DNA of 64,000 nucleotides from Flammeovirgaceae bacterium (GTDB lineage Bacteria; Bacteroidota; Bacteroidia; Cytophagales; Cyclobacteriaceae), in the NCBI GenBank assembly GCA_016709845.1, contig JADJMA010000019.1, positions 1 through 64,000 on the forward strand. Reading direction: 5' to 3'. Positions 48,557-59,209 of the stretch are shown in pieces (within the stretch, counting starts at the first letter, position 1; each line of letters begins with the position of its first letter). The notes beneath the pieces were generated by a model. It worked only from the letters and a program-made list of their open reading frames with translations, was not told the origin of the DNA and did no database searches. Made by a program: the position numbers and the translations under genes.

Positions 48557-50669
48557 ATGAAAATAATATTCCGAATTACTCTGGTCGTTTTGATTATCGT
48601 TCCATTTGAACAAACTTTATTTAGTCAGTCGTTTACTATGGATGCGGTCAAATCGTATCCTTTCCCAGCTAACCTGACCGCCTCGGCTACAGGATCGAAA
48701 ATCGCCTGGACAGTTAATGAAGAAGGGAAACGAAATGTTTATGTAGCGGAAGGCCCTGACTTTGCGCCCAGAAAAATTACCAATTACAATAGTGATGATG
48801 GACAGGAGATCACTTCTTTGTCCGTGTCAGCCAATGGGCAAACCGTGGTTTATGAGCGCGGGGGTGATCATGGATCTAATTGGGATGATAATTTAAGTGT
48901 GAACCCGGCATTTAGTCCCACACCATTAAATGTTCAGATTTGGAGTGTGCCGTTTAAAGGAGGCGAACCGAAACTTTTAGGTGAAGGTCATGGACCGATC
49001 ATCTCTCCTAAAAACGATGTCGTTGTTTTTGAAAAGGAAACCAATTTTGGAACGTTCCCATAGATGGTTCATCTGCGTCCAAAATATTATTTACAGCACA
49101 CGGAGTAAACGGTTCCGCAGAGTTTTCGCCAGATGGATCAAAACTTGCATTTGTATCAAACAGAGGAGACCATTCATTTGTGGGCGTTTATACGAATGAG
49201 GAAACACCAATCAGTTGGATATCACCATCTTTTAATCGTGATCGTTCTCCGCGTTGGTCACCGGATGGAACTAAGCTGGCATTTGTACGAATGAATGGTG
49301 GTGGAGGAGCACCGGCCCCGTTGTTGACGAATCAACATTAGCCCTGGGCAATCTGGATTGCAGAAGCTGCTTCCGGTAATGCAAAAACGATTTGGAAAGC
49401 AGAACCTACCCTCAGAGGATCTTTTCCTACCACCGAGGGGCTTACCAATTTAAATTGGGGTGCCAGTGATCGCATCATCTTCCTTTCCAATCAGGATGGA
49501 TGGCCACATTTGTATTCCATGCTTTCAACAGGTGGCACGGCAACGCTATTGACTCCTGGAAATTTTATGGCTGAGTATATCACGATGAGTCCTGATAAAA
49601 AGTGGATAATGTTTTGTGGTAACGCAGGTTCAAGTCCGTTGGACATTGATCGAAGACATGTTGTGCGGGTAGCCGTTGATAAAGCGGGCATTGAAGTGCT
49701 AACCCCGGGCGAGGGCAATGAATGGACTCCGGTAGTGACGGGCGATGGTGGTTATGTTGCCTTGATTAGTGCTACTGCAAAAGACCTCCGCTTCCCGCAG
49801 TGATGGCGTTTAACAAGGGCACACTAACGTTGTTGGGACAAAATTTAATTCCTGCGAAATTTCCTGAAAGTAAACTAGTGGTGCCGAAACAGGTGATCAT
49901 CAAATCACCGGATGGATTGAACATACATTGTCAGTTGTTTGAAGGGCCAGGTACCGGTAAAAAGCCGGCTGTCATTTATGTACATGGTGGTCCGCCACGA
50001 CAAATGTTGTTAGGTTGGAATTATTCCGATTATTATTCAAATGCCTATGCATCGAATCAATACTTAGCGTCCCTGGGATTTGCCGTGCTGTCTGTTAATT
50101 ATCGGTTGGGTATTGGCTACGGATATGAATTTCATCAGCCAGCGAATGCAGGTACCGCGGGAGCCTCAGAATACATCGATGTGAAAGCAGCAGGCGAGTG
50201 GCTGGCGAAACAACCCAATATTGATGCAACTAAAATTGGAATTTATGGTGGATCGTATGGCGGTTTTTTAACGGCACTGGCTTTAGGTCGTGATTCAAAA
50301 TTGTTTGCTGCCGGGGTTGATATTCACGGAGTACATGATCGTACAATTGATCGCACCCAGAATATCATTTCACCTGACCGATATGAAAAAGCGCCAGATG
50401 CTGAGAAAGCATTACAAGTTGCCTGGGAGTCTTCTCCGGTTTCTTCGGTTTCAACGTGGACTTCACCCGTGCTGATGATTCATGGCGATGATGATAGAAA
50501 TGTTCGGTTTAGTCAGACTACGGATTTGGTTGCGCGATTGCGAGAAAAAGGAGTATCTATAGAAACACTGGTAATAGTTGATGATACGCACCATTGGATG
50601 AAGCATAGTAATGCCATAAAAATTAATCAGGCCACTGCAGATTATTTCAAGAAGAAATTGTCGAAATGA
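48557..50669 (+). CDS. Secreted S9 prolyl-oligopeptidase-family peptidase (frameshifted)
   Basis: About 704 residues. Signal peptide M-K-I-I-F-R-I-T-L-V to L-F-S-Q. Then a seven-bladed TolB/WD40-like propeller (E-F-S-P-D-G-S-K-L-A-F-V, R-W-S-P-D-G-T-K). The C-terminal alpha/beta hydrolase has H-G-G-P-P-R, nucleophile G-G-S-Y-G-G, Asp in H-G-D-D-D-R-N-V and His in D-D-T-H-H-W. The frame breaks near 49055, 49335 and 49795; each side fits the fold. It cleaves oligopeptides, exact specificity unknown. A second S9 enzyme lies at 53711-55767. Confidence 0.88.
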
Positions 50670-50774
50670 TTTCTCTTGAATTAAGATTGCACGCGTTACA
50701 AACGCGCGCCAGTAGTCTATCCGTAAACCAAACAAGCAATCATCTTAACTGATTTCGAATTCTAAGATATAAGT

Positions 50775-51356
50775 ATGAGCAAGAGTACCAAAAAAGAGTT
50801 AGCACCAAAGCAAAGTGCAGACCTACTCAAAATATTGGAAATACGTTTTGAGAAAAACAGAACGCGTCACAAAGGCGTGGAGTGGGCTACCGTACAATCT
50901 AAGCTGGAGAGTAACGCTGACAAGCTGTGGTCATTGAGCGTAATGGAAGAAACGGGCGGTGAACCGGATGTTGTTGATTTTGGTGGAAAGAAAGGAGAAT
51001 TAATTTTTTGTGATTGTTCGACAGAAAGTCCTGCAGGGCGTAGAAGTATTTGTTATGATGGCGAAGCACTCGAATCCCGTAAGGAGCATAAACCAAAAGA
51101 TAGCGCTGTGGAAATGGCAGCAGCCATGGGTATTGAACTTTTAAGCGAAGAACAATATCGCGGCTTGCAATTTTGCCAAAAAGTGGGAGAAAAATTCGAT
51201 ACGAAAACATCAAGCTGGGTGAAAACACCTGCAGAGATTCGAAGACTCGGGGGTGCCATCTTTTGTGATTTCCGCTATGGCCAGGTCTTTACGTATCACA
51301 ATGGAGCAGAGTCGTACTATGCCGCCCGGGGTTTCCGCGGTTTATTAAAGATATAG
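50775..51356 (+). CDS. DUF4256 family protein
   Basis: Intact 193 residues, cytoplasmic. The family signatures are plain: L-L-K-I-L-E-I-R-F-E-K-N, S-L-S-V-M-E-E-T-G-G-E-P-D, E-L-I-F-C-D-C-S-T-E-S-P, S-I-C-Y-D-G-E-A-L, and F-R-Y-G-Q-V-F-T-Y-H-N-G-A at the end. No activity is known. First of a run of five small genes of poorly characterised families, in the same direction and closely spaced. Confidence 0.9.
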   Translation: MSKSTKKELAPKQSADLLKILEIRFEKNRTRHKGVEWATVQSKLESNADKLWSLSVMEETGGEPDVVDFGGKKGELIFCDCSTESPAGRRSICYDGEALESRKEHKPKDSAVEMAAAMGIELLSEEQYRGLQFCQKVGEKFDTKTSSWVKTPAEIRRLGGAIFCDFRYGQVFTYHNGAESYYAARGFRGLLKI

Positions 51357-51375
51357 GTATAAGTCAGGTTGAACT

Positions 51376-51726
51376 ATGGAAAAGCATAGAGTCTATAAAA
51401 TGTCATTCGCCAGTGTGTATCCGAATTACGTTCAAAAAGCTGAGAAAAAAGGCCGAACAAAAGCCGAGGTAGATACTATTATTTGTTGGCTAACCGGGTA
51501 CAAACAAACGGAATTACAGCAACAAATCGACAACAGAACTGACTTTGAAAATTTCTTCTCGCAAGCCACAAAAATAAATGAAAACGCGTCAAAGATTACC
51601 GGAGTAATTTGTGGTTATCGGGTGGAGGAAATTGAAGATAAGCTCATGCAAAAGATTCGGTATTTAGATAAGCTGATTGATGAATTGGCAAAGGGAAAAA
51701 CCATGGAGAAGATTTTAAGGAAGTAG
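51376..51726 (+). CDS. DUF2200 family protein
   Basis: Intact 116 residues. K-M-S-F-A-S-V-Y-P-N-Y-V-Q-K-A-E-K-K-G-R-T and I-C-W-L-T-G-Y, then G-V-I-C-G-Y-R-V-E-E-I and M-Q-K-I-R-Y-L-D-K-L-I-D-E-L-A-K-G are the family landmarks. Small, charged, likely cytoplasmic. It starts 19 bp after the DUF4256 stop. Function unknown. Confidence 0.9.
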   Translation: MEKHRVYKMSFASVYPNYVQKAEKKGRTKAEVDTIICWLTGYKQTELQQQIDNRTDFENFFSQATKINENASKITGVICGYRVEEIEDKLMQKIRYLDKLIDELAKGKTMEKILRK

Positions 51727-51857
51727 GCGAGAACTGTTTTCACTGAAATTCAATTTGTCGCAATGCACCCGCTTATTGTCGTTTTTGTACATCGTAACAT
51801 TCTGCGCGATCATGTACTTTTACAATCAGAAGCAGATTTATATTTTTAAAAACAACT

Positions 51858-52279
51858 ATGGAAGAGAAAACTAAAACGGCCATTACAATAGAAGCAACGA
51901 TTTTGGCGCCTGTAGAAAAAGTCTGGGAACTTTGGACAACCCCAAGCACATCATGAAGTGGAATAATGCTTCACCAGATTGGCATACACCTCATGCGGAA
52001 AATGATCTCCGGGTAGGTGGCCGGTTTGTGTCGCACATGGCCGCTAAAGACGGAAGCATGAGTTTTGATTTTGGTGGTGAATACGATGAGGTGAAAATGA
52101 ACGAGCAGATCAGTTATACTATGGATGATGGTCGTAAAAATATAATCACCTTTATAGGTAGTGGTAGCCAAACAAAAGTGAGTGAAACTTTTGAAGCCGA
52201 AAGCGAAAATTCAGTAGAACGGCAACGTACGGGCTGGCAAGCAATCTTGAACAATTTTAAAAAATACGCTGAACAATAA
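51858..52279 (+). CDS. SRPBCC (AHSA1-like) protein (one frameshift)
   Basis: About 140 residues from the ATG at 51858: I-T-I-E-A-T-I-L-A-P-V-E-K-V-W-E-L-W-T. One missing A near 51940 restores T-P-K-H-I-M-K-W-N. Then D-L-R-V-G-G-R-F, F-D-F-G-G-E-Y and G-W-Q-A-I-L-N-N-F at the end, all typical of the AHSA1 group. It lies 4 bp before a second, distant SRPBCC gene. Ligand unknown. Confidence 0.85.
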
Positions 52280-52283
52280 GTAT

Positions 52284-52730
52284 ATGGAGAAGCTACATTT
52301 CGAAATCGTAATCCAGGCCACTGCCAAAAAAGTTTATGATACCATGATTGGTGAAAAAACGTATCAGGCGTGGACGACTGTATTCAACGCTTCGTCTCAC
52401 GTTAAAGGTTCGTGGACCAAAGGTTCTAAAATTCTTTTTATTGGTGCCGATGAACAGGGGAAGCAAGGCGGTATGGTAAGCCGCATTCTGGAAAACATTC
52501 CTAATCAATTTATATCCATTGAACATTATGGAATGATTAAAGACGGACAGGAGATTGTAAGCGGACCTGAAGTAGAGCGTTGGGCTGGTTCTCATGAGAA
52601 TTATACTTTCAAAGAGAAGGGTAGCGAAACAACGTTGTCGGTAGCGCTGGATTCTGATGAAGAATACAAATCGTATTTTGAAGGAATGTGGCCAAAAGCG
52701 TTGGCAACGTTGAAAAGTATTTGCGAGTAA
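52284..52730 (+). CDS. SRPBCC (AHSA1-like) protein
   Basis: Intact 148 residues. It opens H-F-E-I-V-I-Q-A-T-A-K-K-V-Y-D-T-M and has the T-Y-Q-A-W-T-T-V-F segment and the C-terminal helix E-G-M-W-P-K-A-L-A-T-L-K. Same fold as the upstream gene but clearly different sequence, so an old paralogue rather than a recent duplication. Confidence 0.88.
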   Translation: MEKLHFEIVIQATAKKVYDTMIGEKTYQAWTTVFNASSHVKGSWTKGSKILFIGADEQGKQGGMVSRILENIPNQFISIEHYGMIKDGQEIVSGPEVERWAGSHENYTFKEKGSETTLSVALDSDEEYKSYFEGMWPKALATLKSICE

Positions 52731-52750
52731 ACGTTAACTCAAAATTTAAA

Positions 52751-53580
52751 ATGAAAAATCCAATTTATCCCTGTCTCTGGTTTGATGGCAAAGCCGCAGA
52801 AGCCGCAACTTTTTACTGTTCTGTATTTGCGGATAGCCACATCACCAGCAATATGCCTATGGTTGTGCTGTTTGAGTTGGCCGGAAAAAAGTTTGATGGG
52901 ATTAAATGGCGGACCTCAATTTAAGTTTACTCAATCTGTTTCCATGTTTGTTTTTTGCGAGACAGAACAAGAAATGGATACGCTATGGGCTAAACTTACA
53001 GCGAATGGAACAGTGATGATGCCGTTAGAAAAATATCCCTTTGCGGAAAAATTTGGTTGGACTACCGATCGGTTTGGATTGTCGTGGCAGTTGTTTCTTT
53101 CAGGAACAAAACAAGAGATAAAGCCTTGCTTGTTATTTGTGGGCGATCAGTTTGGTCGTGCAGAAGAAGCAATGAATTTTTATACGTCTGTGTTTAAAGG
53201 ACTCACAGATTACCGATATCAATCGGTATGAAAAGGGACAGCCGGCCGAAGGAAAAGTATCGCATGCACGTTTTAATCTTGGTGAAACCGGTTTCGTGAC
53301 AACAGAAAGTGATTACGCACACAACTTTTCTTTTAACGAATCGATTTCGTTTGTGATTGATTGCGAAACGCAGGACGAAATTGACTACTACTGGAACAAG
53401 CTTACCGAGGGGGGTAGTGAAAGTATGTGCGGTTGGTTAAAAGACAAATTTGGAATTTCGTGGCAGGTGGTGCCTACGGTGTTGGGTAAATTGATGAGCG
53501 ACCCTCTAAGGTCGCAGCGGGTTGTGCAGGCATTTCTAAAAATGAAAAAATTTGATATTGAAAAGTTACTCCAGGCGTAA
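52751..53580 (+). CDS. VOC-family (PhnB-like) double-domain protein (two frameshifts)
   Basis: About 276 residues made of two vicinal-oxygen-chelate units. The first starts P-C-L-W-F-D-G-K-A-A-E-A-A-T-F-Y. The second starts P-C-L-L-F-V-G-D-Q-F-G-R-A-E-E-A-M-N-F-Y. Each ends D-x-F-G-x-S-W-Q (D-R-F-G-L-S-W-Q and D-K-F-G-I-S-W-Q). The frame breaks near 52905 (resuming N-G-G-P-Q-F-K-F) and 53205 (resuming I-T-D-I-N-R-Y-E-K-G). Related to the 3-demethylubiquinone methyltransferase-like glyoxalase group; the true activity is unknown. Last of the five-gene run. Confidence 0.85.
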
Positions 53581-53618
53581 TGAGTACTTGTTCAAGTAAT
53601 AATAATCATTGTTTCGAG

Positions 53619-53640
53619 TATCGTCTCCGGAGGGACGATA
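53619..53640. terminator. Hairpin in the convergent gap between the VOC and S9 genes
   Basis: TATCGTC (53619-53625) pairs with GACGATA (53634-53640) around tccggagg. It lies between two convergent genes. No T run follows, so it may be a repeat element rather than a classical terminator. Confidence 0.4.
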
Positions 53641-53710
53641 GGGAATTTAGAATGATTTTGTAAAAGCATCGCCTTGCACTGGATGCTGAGTGGAAAGTTG
53701 AACTTAGACA

Positions 53711-55767
53711 TTAATCCCTCATCACCAGATGCTTGATAAAGAACTCCATCATGCGCTCGCGGTTTAGAGCCGTGTGCCCCCCATCGGGGGCCAGTTGCAC
53801 CTCAATACTCTTCCCCGCCTTTTGTAGCGCATCAATCAATTGCAGCGAGTTGGCAGGGTGTACGTTGTTATCGGCCGTGCCAAAGAAAATAAGCAGTTCG
53901 CCTTGTAGATTTTTTGCCATCGGCATCAGGCTCGAGGCTTCATACCCCTTAAGGTTGTTCTCCAATAAATTCATGAATCGTTCTGTGTAGACGTTATCGT
54001 AGTTTCTCCAATCGGTAACAGCCGAGTTGGCTACAGCCACCTGAAACACATCCGGGTAGCGAAGGAGTAGGGTAGCAGCAGTTGTGCCACCGTACGATGT
54101 TCCATAAACGCCCACCCGGGTTTTATCAATGTACGCGCGATTGTAAAGTGACTTTACACCCGCAGCAAAATCGTCCATCTCAACCTTACCCAGGTTACCA
54201 TACAGTTGATCCAATAATCTTTTTCCACGACCACCCACATTGCGACCATCAATATTCAAAACAATAAATCCGTATTCCGTAATCGCATCGGGTAACGTAA
54301 ACGTTTCTCTGAAGGCATTGGTAGCGGGGCCACCATAGTTGCTCAGGATAACCGGATAATTTTTTGAAGGATCAAAGGTGGAAGGATAATGAATCATGCC
54401 ATGAAGTTGCGTAACACCATCCACCGAAGTGAAGGTAAACACTTCCACTTTTTTCAGACCCAGTTCCTCAAACTTACTCAGGTCGCTCTTTACTAATTCA
54501 GCAACTACTTTTCCTTTTGCATCAATCAGATTGGTGAAGGGAGCGGTGTCGTGTGTTTGCGCAACATCCACAAAAAATTTATTATCAGGCGAGAGCGTTA
54601 CAGAATGGTCAAAGGCGGGATTCGTTAGCCGTACGTCTTTTGTTCCGTCTAATTTCACTTTGTGCAATTGCATTTTCATGTGGTTATCGCTACTGCGGGC
54701 CATGTAATACAGCATGGTTTCTTTTTCATCCACTTTTACAATGCGCGCAACTTCAAACGCGTGGTTGGTAATGGTGTTGATAAGCTTGCCACTAAAATCG
54801 TAGAGATAATAATTATTGAAGCCACTTCGCTCCGAAGCCCAGATAAAACGTTTAGCATCTTTTAATACTTGCATCTCAGGCGTGTTTTTGGTAAAGCTGG
54901 CAAGCCATTCTTCACGCACTACCGTGCGACTTTTTCCGGTTGCCGGATCGGCCGCCCGCAGTTCCATAATATCCTGTTTACGGTTCGTGCTATGGTAAAG
55001 CAATTCTTTTCCATCGGGTGTCCATGACATGCCATAGACATACGTACCCAAGGCGCCATCATCAAAAGGTTTACCCTCGCGAATCTCAAATGGAGTTACT
55101 TTTTTCGAATCTAAATCGTACACCATCAAATCTACCGGAAGGTTATCGGCACCTACTTTAGGATAGGCTTCAATTTCTATGGAGTCCAGAAGTTTTAATT
55201 GATTCAATAAGACATAATATTTTTTAACGTCCTTTTCAACAAACTTATAGAAGGCAATTTTTTACTATCGGGTGACCACCACATGGCGGTTGTTTGTCCA
55301 AGCTCTTCCCCATATACCCACGTAGCAATGCCATATTTAATTTGATTTTGTGCGTTGGCATCATTCGTAATAATTGTTTCATGGCTGCCATCCGCATTAC
55401 TGAGGTACATGTTCCGATCTTTCGTATACGCCTTCCATTTTCCATCGGGTGAATTGGCAAAGTCAAACTGTCTGCCGCGTGCCGGACGATTGAAGCTTCT
55501 TGGTTCCACTTCCGGGGCAGGACCTACTTCCGTTACTTTTTTAGTCTTAACAGTGTATTTGTAGGTTTTTTTATCTTGTACGTATTCAAAGGAACTTCCG
55601 TCATCATTCCATTTTGCAGAAATACTTCCCAGTTTTACGGAGCTACGAATTTGAGGAGCTACCTTTTGATATTGGCTATAGCCAGGCATGCTTTTCAGTT
55701 TGTCCTGCGCATGAGCAATTGATACCGTGAGGGCAAGGATTAATAAAAGGCTGAATAAATTCTTCAT
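53711..55767 (-). CDS. Dipeptidyl-peptidase IV-like S9 peptidase (one or two frameshifts)
   Basis: About 685 residues. Signal peptide M-K-N-L-F-S-L-L-L-I to A-H-A-Q. The DPP IV-type propeller has P-D-G-K-W-K-A-Y-T-K-D and G-I-A-T-W-V-Y-G-E-E-L, the Glu pair that binds the substrate amino terminus. The hydrolase domain has the nucleophile G-T-S-Y-G-G, Asp in F-F-G-T-A-D-N-N-V-H and His in D-G-G-H-T-A-L. The frame breaks near 55205-55270, where L-L-N-Q-L-K-L-L-D-S resumes. It removes X-Pro or X-Ala dipeptides in the periplasm. Confidence 0.9.
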
Positions 55768-55981
55768 AGGACGAAGGTTTTTTGAATCCCAATAGTAATA
55801 CTTTTTACGCCAATAAAGCAGTTAGAAATAGGAAGGCGGTTAGAAACTTGTTTAAGTGAGCTATATCTAAAGTATTATATAATTCATTAACCATTAAGAT
55901 AGTTGATGTATTAAGTTCATTAAGAGATTATCCTCTTCTTTTCTAAATGATCTTAATAGTAAAATTTCTTATTTCAATAAA

Positions 55982-57919
55982 CTATATCTCAAACGCACTT
56001 CGGTAAAACTCTAACCCTTGCACATATTCCAACAACTCAACATAAAATGGATGCGAACCCAGGGTGGCGCTATCGCCAATCAGAATTAGTTTTTTTCGGG
56101 CCCGGGTCATGGCCACATTGGTTCTGCGGATGTCACCTAAAAATCCTACTTCAGCTTTTTCATTGCTACGAACAAAACTGATGGCAATCACATCGCGTTC
56201 TTGTCCTTGAAAAGCATCGACTGTGTTGATGGTAATAAATTTATGTAAGGGCTCCAACAAATGTGAAGCCTCAGCTAGTTTATGCAAGTGATCAACCTGT
56301 GCCCGATAGGGTGTAATAATTCCCATCGAAATTTCATTCGCTATCCACTCCTCCAAGCCAATTTCTTCTACTAGTTTTTCAACCTGACGGATAAGCAGAT
56401 TGGCTTCCTCTATATTAAACCGGCTTAATGTTTCAGGATCTTGTTGCTCGGAATAACCACAGCCAGCCGTATCAATAAATTCAAGGGGCGTTTGATTGGG
56501 TTGTAGCAATCCGGTTTTTACAGAGGCATGCGCAATTAATTCATCTTTGTAAAAATAGGTAGAAGAGAATTTCATAATTGCTTCATGCATGCGGTATTGG
56601 ACTTGAAGCATGGTAGCCATGTCCGGATGTTTGGCAATTCCTTTTTCAAAGAGAGTAAGAGCAAGGCCACCCTTAGCTGCTTCGTTTGATTTTATGGTTG
56701 GCGGTAACTGACAATGATCACCCGCCAGAATAGCCCGTTGAGATTTTAGCATGGGAATCCAGCAAGCGGGCTCTAAGGATTGCGCAGCCTCATCAATAAA
56801 TACCGTTTTAAATTTTCTTCCCCGAATTACCGGATGCGAAGAGCCTACTAGCGTACTACAGATTACATCGGCTTTTTGAAGTAGATCGGTGATGATATAA
56901 AACTCCAGCATATCAGCATCGGACTTTAGTGTACGGGCTTCTTCCTTTAATAGTCTGCGTTGCTCCTTTTCATTATAGCCAAAATTACGCTTGTATTTGG
57001 ATGCCTGACTGCGTACCTGTTCCATCTTTTTACGAAGGTTTCGCAATTCAGCAAAGTTAGGGTGCGTGGCGATGCGTGCATCCAATGTTTTGCTTAGGGT
57101 TTGTTCCGTTACCCGTGCCGGATGACCAATCCTCACCACATTTAAATTTTGCTGACTTAATTTCTCAACCAATAAATCGATAGCTGCATTGCTGGGCGTG
57201 CACACTAAAACCTGACCTTCCATTTTATGGGTAAGCACAATAGCCTGAACTAAGGTTGTGGTTTTGCCGGTGCCGGGTGGGCCATGAATAAAAGCAACAT
57301 CTTGGGTTTGTAAAATCTGGTCAACCGCTTTCACCTGGCTTTCATTTAAAGCTTTGATTGACTCTTGATAGTCAACGGTGTTTTCGGGTTTGAAGCCACT
57401 CGTATTATTTTTGTTTTTCACATCGCCAAGAAAAATCTCACGCAATTCAGCAACGCGATTGTCTTCCGCTTTAATCACTGACTTCACGGCATGTTCCATC
57501 TCCTTGTAAGTCATCTCATCAAACATCACGTCCAAACCCAATTGACCATCATTAATCCAATCTGGTAAGTCTTCACTATTGAGGGTAATGGTTATTGTAT
57601 TTTCTTGTACATAATTTATGACAGCATTAGTATGTTCTTTCTCTGGCTTGCCCGATGCATTGCAAAACAGACTTACTAATTTGCCACTTTGGAAACTATG
57701 CGGCTGATCCAACTGATGCATCCGTTGAAGTTCCAGAATAATACGCTCCCCGGTACCTATGTAATCGCGCATAAGCCGTATGGGATACCACGTAACGCCA
57801 TCTCTTACCCGGTGAGTAAGCGAGCGTTGCAATACTTTCTGCCGGTATTGTTCCAGATCAGACTGGCGCTCCAACTTTATTAGCTCCAGTGTCTTAAGAA
57901 GTTGTTCTTTTGAGGTCAT
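55982..57919 (-). CDS. Superfamily I helicase, IGHMBP2/SMUBP-2-like
   Basis: Intact 645 residues, a notable exception among its broken neighbours. Walker A is H-G-P-P-G-T-G-K-T-T; Walker B is F-I-D-E-A-A-Q-S. Later motifs are L-A-G-D-H-C-Q-L-P-P, Q-Y-R-M-H-E, G-I-I-T-P-Y-R-A-Q-V and V-D-A-F-Q-G-Q-E-R-D-V-I, then N-V-A-M-T-R-A-R-K-K-L. The N-terminal beta-barrel region (residues 45-130) matches SMUBP-2-like bacterial proteins. Probable 5'-3' DNA/RNA helicase or translocase in the cytoplasm. Precise role unknown. Confidence 0.9.
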   Translation of the reverse strand: MTSKEQLLKTLELIKLERQSDLEQYRQKVLQRSLTHRVRDGVTWYPIRLMRDYIGTGERIILELQRMHQLDQPHSFQSGKLVSLFCNASGKPEKEHTNAVINYVQENTITITLNSEDLPDWINDGQLGLDVMFDEMTYKEMEHAVKSVIKAEDNRVAELREIFLGDVKNKNNTSGFKPENTVDYQESIKALNESQVKAVDQILQTQDVAFIHGPPGTGKTTTLVQAIVLTHKMEGQVLVCTPSNAAIDLLVEKLSQQNLNVVRIGHPARVTEQTLSKTLDARIATHPNFAELRNLRKKMEQVRSQASKYKRNFGYNEKEQRRLLKEEARTLKSDADMLEFYIITDLLQKADVICSTLVGSSHPVIRGRKFKTVFIDEAAQSLEPACWIPMLKSQRAILAGDHCQLPPTIKSNEAAKGGLALTLFEKGIAKHPDMATMLQVQYRMHEAIMKFSSTYFYKDELIAHASVKTGLLQPNQTPLEFIDTAGCGYSEQQDPETLSRFNIEEANLLIRQVEKLVEEIGLEEWIANEISMGIITPYRAQVDHLHKLAEASHLLEPLHKFITINTVDAFQGQERDVIAISFVRSNEKAEVGFLGDIRRTNVAMTRARKKLILIGDSATLGSHPFYVELLEYVQGLEFYRSAFEI

Positions 57920-58067
57920 CGTACGTGTGCTTAAAGATGCATGAGTAAATACTTAGATAAAAATCCATAGAACACAATATTTAATTATTTACCTTAAAGG
58001 CGTGAGTACCCTGCAAAGACTTAAGCAACTACAACTACTTCGAATTCGAAGGATTAATTTGGTGCGC

Positions 58068-58537
58068 ATGATTAAGGATACAATCCTAATCATACTGGGT
58101 GTGGGGGCTGCTGCTTTTGGATTAAAAGGTTTTTTATTGCCCACCGTTTTTTGGACGGTGGCGTAATGGGTATCTCGCTGCTGGTAAATATTTTATCGGG
58201 CATTAATCTGTCTGTACTGGTATTCCTTATCAACCTCCCCTTTGTGGTAATTGCCTATACGCAGATTTCGAAAAAATTTGCGTTAAAAACACCTATTGCC
58301 ATTAGCCTTCTGGCTGCCATGTTGGCGATAAGGGGGGGGTTGTTCGTGGCTTAGGCGGTGGATTGTTTCTGATAAAAGCGATGTGCCATGGTAAACTCGT
58401 TTTGAAGGGGGGTAAGGGATGTCCTTGCAAGGTTAAAAACCGAGATAGCCAAAATTGATGAAGAGGCTTTTGTTGTAGAGAATAGCGTGAACGATATTAA
58501 AGGCGGGATGATTAAGAAACGACCTTTTCAGGAGTGA
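58068..58537 (+). pseudogene. YitT-like membrane protein, internally shortened and frame-broken
   Basis: Start: M-I-K-D-T-I-L-I-I-L-G-V-G-A-A-A-F-G-L-K-G-F-L-L-P, then after a frame change near 58157 D-G-G-V-M-G-I-S-L-L and helices to about 58340. The family end is also present: D-V-L-A-R-L-K-T-E-I, then F-V-V-E-N-S-V-N-D-I-K-G-G-M-I-K-K-R (DUF2179 part). But the total is about 157 codons, while YitT proteins have about 285, so a central block of about 100 codons or more is missing, around 58360-58420. An in-frame GTG at 58002 may be the true start. Real deletion or assembly collapse cannot be told apart here. Confidence 0.7.
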
Positions 58538-59207
58538 TGCAAGGCTTCAACATAGTGGTCGATATAGTGAGTCAGACTTTTTCGTTTATACTGCATAATG
58601 AAGCGCGGGTGAGCAAGGGGACTGAGCTTTTCAAAAAACCGATGTTCTGCACTTAACTTAGACAAGAACTTATAGTTCGCCCCTTCGCCAAGGCAATAGG
58701 CGGTTTTTGTATCTATTCCAAACTGTAATTGCTTAGTGATACTGAAAGGATAAATGGATTTAGTTGTTTGGTCAACTTTTTTATCATCGTAATAGTTTAG
58801 GTTCTTGCCTTCTTTTGTGAAACCCAGTGGGGATACCGAACTGATGTAGAAATTCTGATAAAATTTTAATGGGCCTCCATAGGCATTTATCATTTGGTAA
58901 ATAAAATCAGCGGAAAGTTCTGCTTTTCGTGGCAAGGCATTGTTGATACCACAAATATCTTTTAGTTTAATCGGATCGGTAAAGGGTATGCCAGTTAGCC
59001 CAGCGCCTAACCGGCCGGGGTTTATACCTAAGATTATTTTTCGATTATTCGAATCAGCATAATATTGACTATAAAACTGCTTACACAATTCAAAAGCTTT
59101 ACGATCGTGATAGGGATTGAGAACCTCAACGCCTGTCGGCAAGTGTGCAGAATTTTTAAAGTCTTGAAAAAAGAGAGTACCTTTTGCGAGAAGAAATTTG
59201 AATCCAT
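58528..59207 (-). CDS. Uracil-DNA glycosylase-like protein, SMUG2/DUF4918 type (one frameshift)
   Basis: About 227 residues. The start at 59207 (M-D-S-N-F-F-S-Q-K-V-L-S-F-F) lies 2 bp after the trkA stop. A frame change near 59155 leads to S-A-H-L-P-T-G-V-E-V-L-N-P-Y. Active-site motif 1 is G-I-N-P-G-R-L-G-A-G-L-T-G-I-P-F-T-D-P; motif 2 is H-P-R-F-I-M-Q-Y-K-R-K. Both are characteristic of SMUG2-like glycosylases. Expected to excise uracil or oxidised pyrimidines. Its tight coupling to potassium-uptake genes is unusual. The 3' end overlaps the yitT-like gene end by 10 bp. Confidence 0.82.
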
Positions 59208-59209
59208 TC

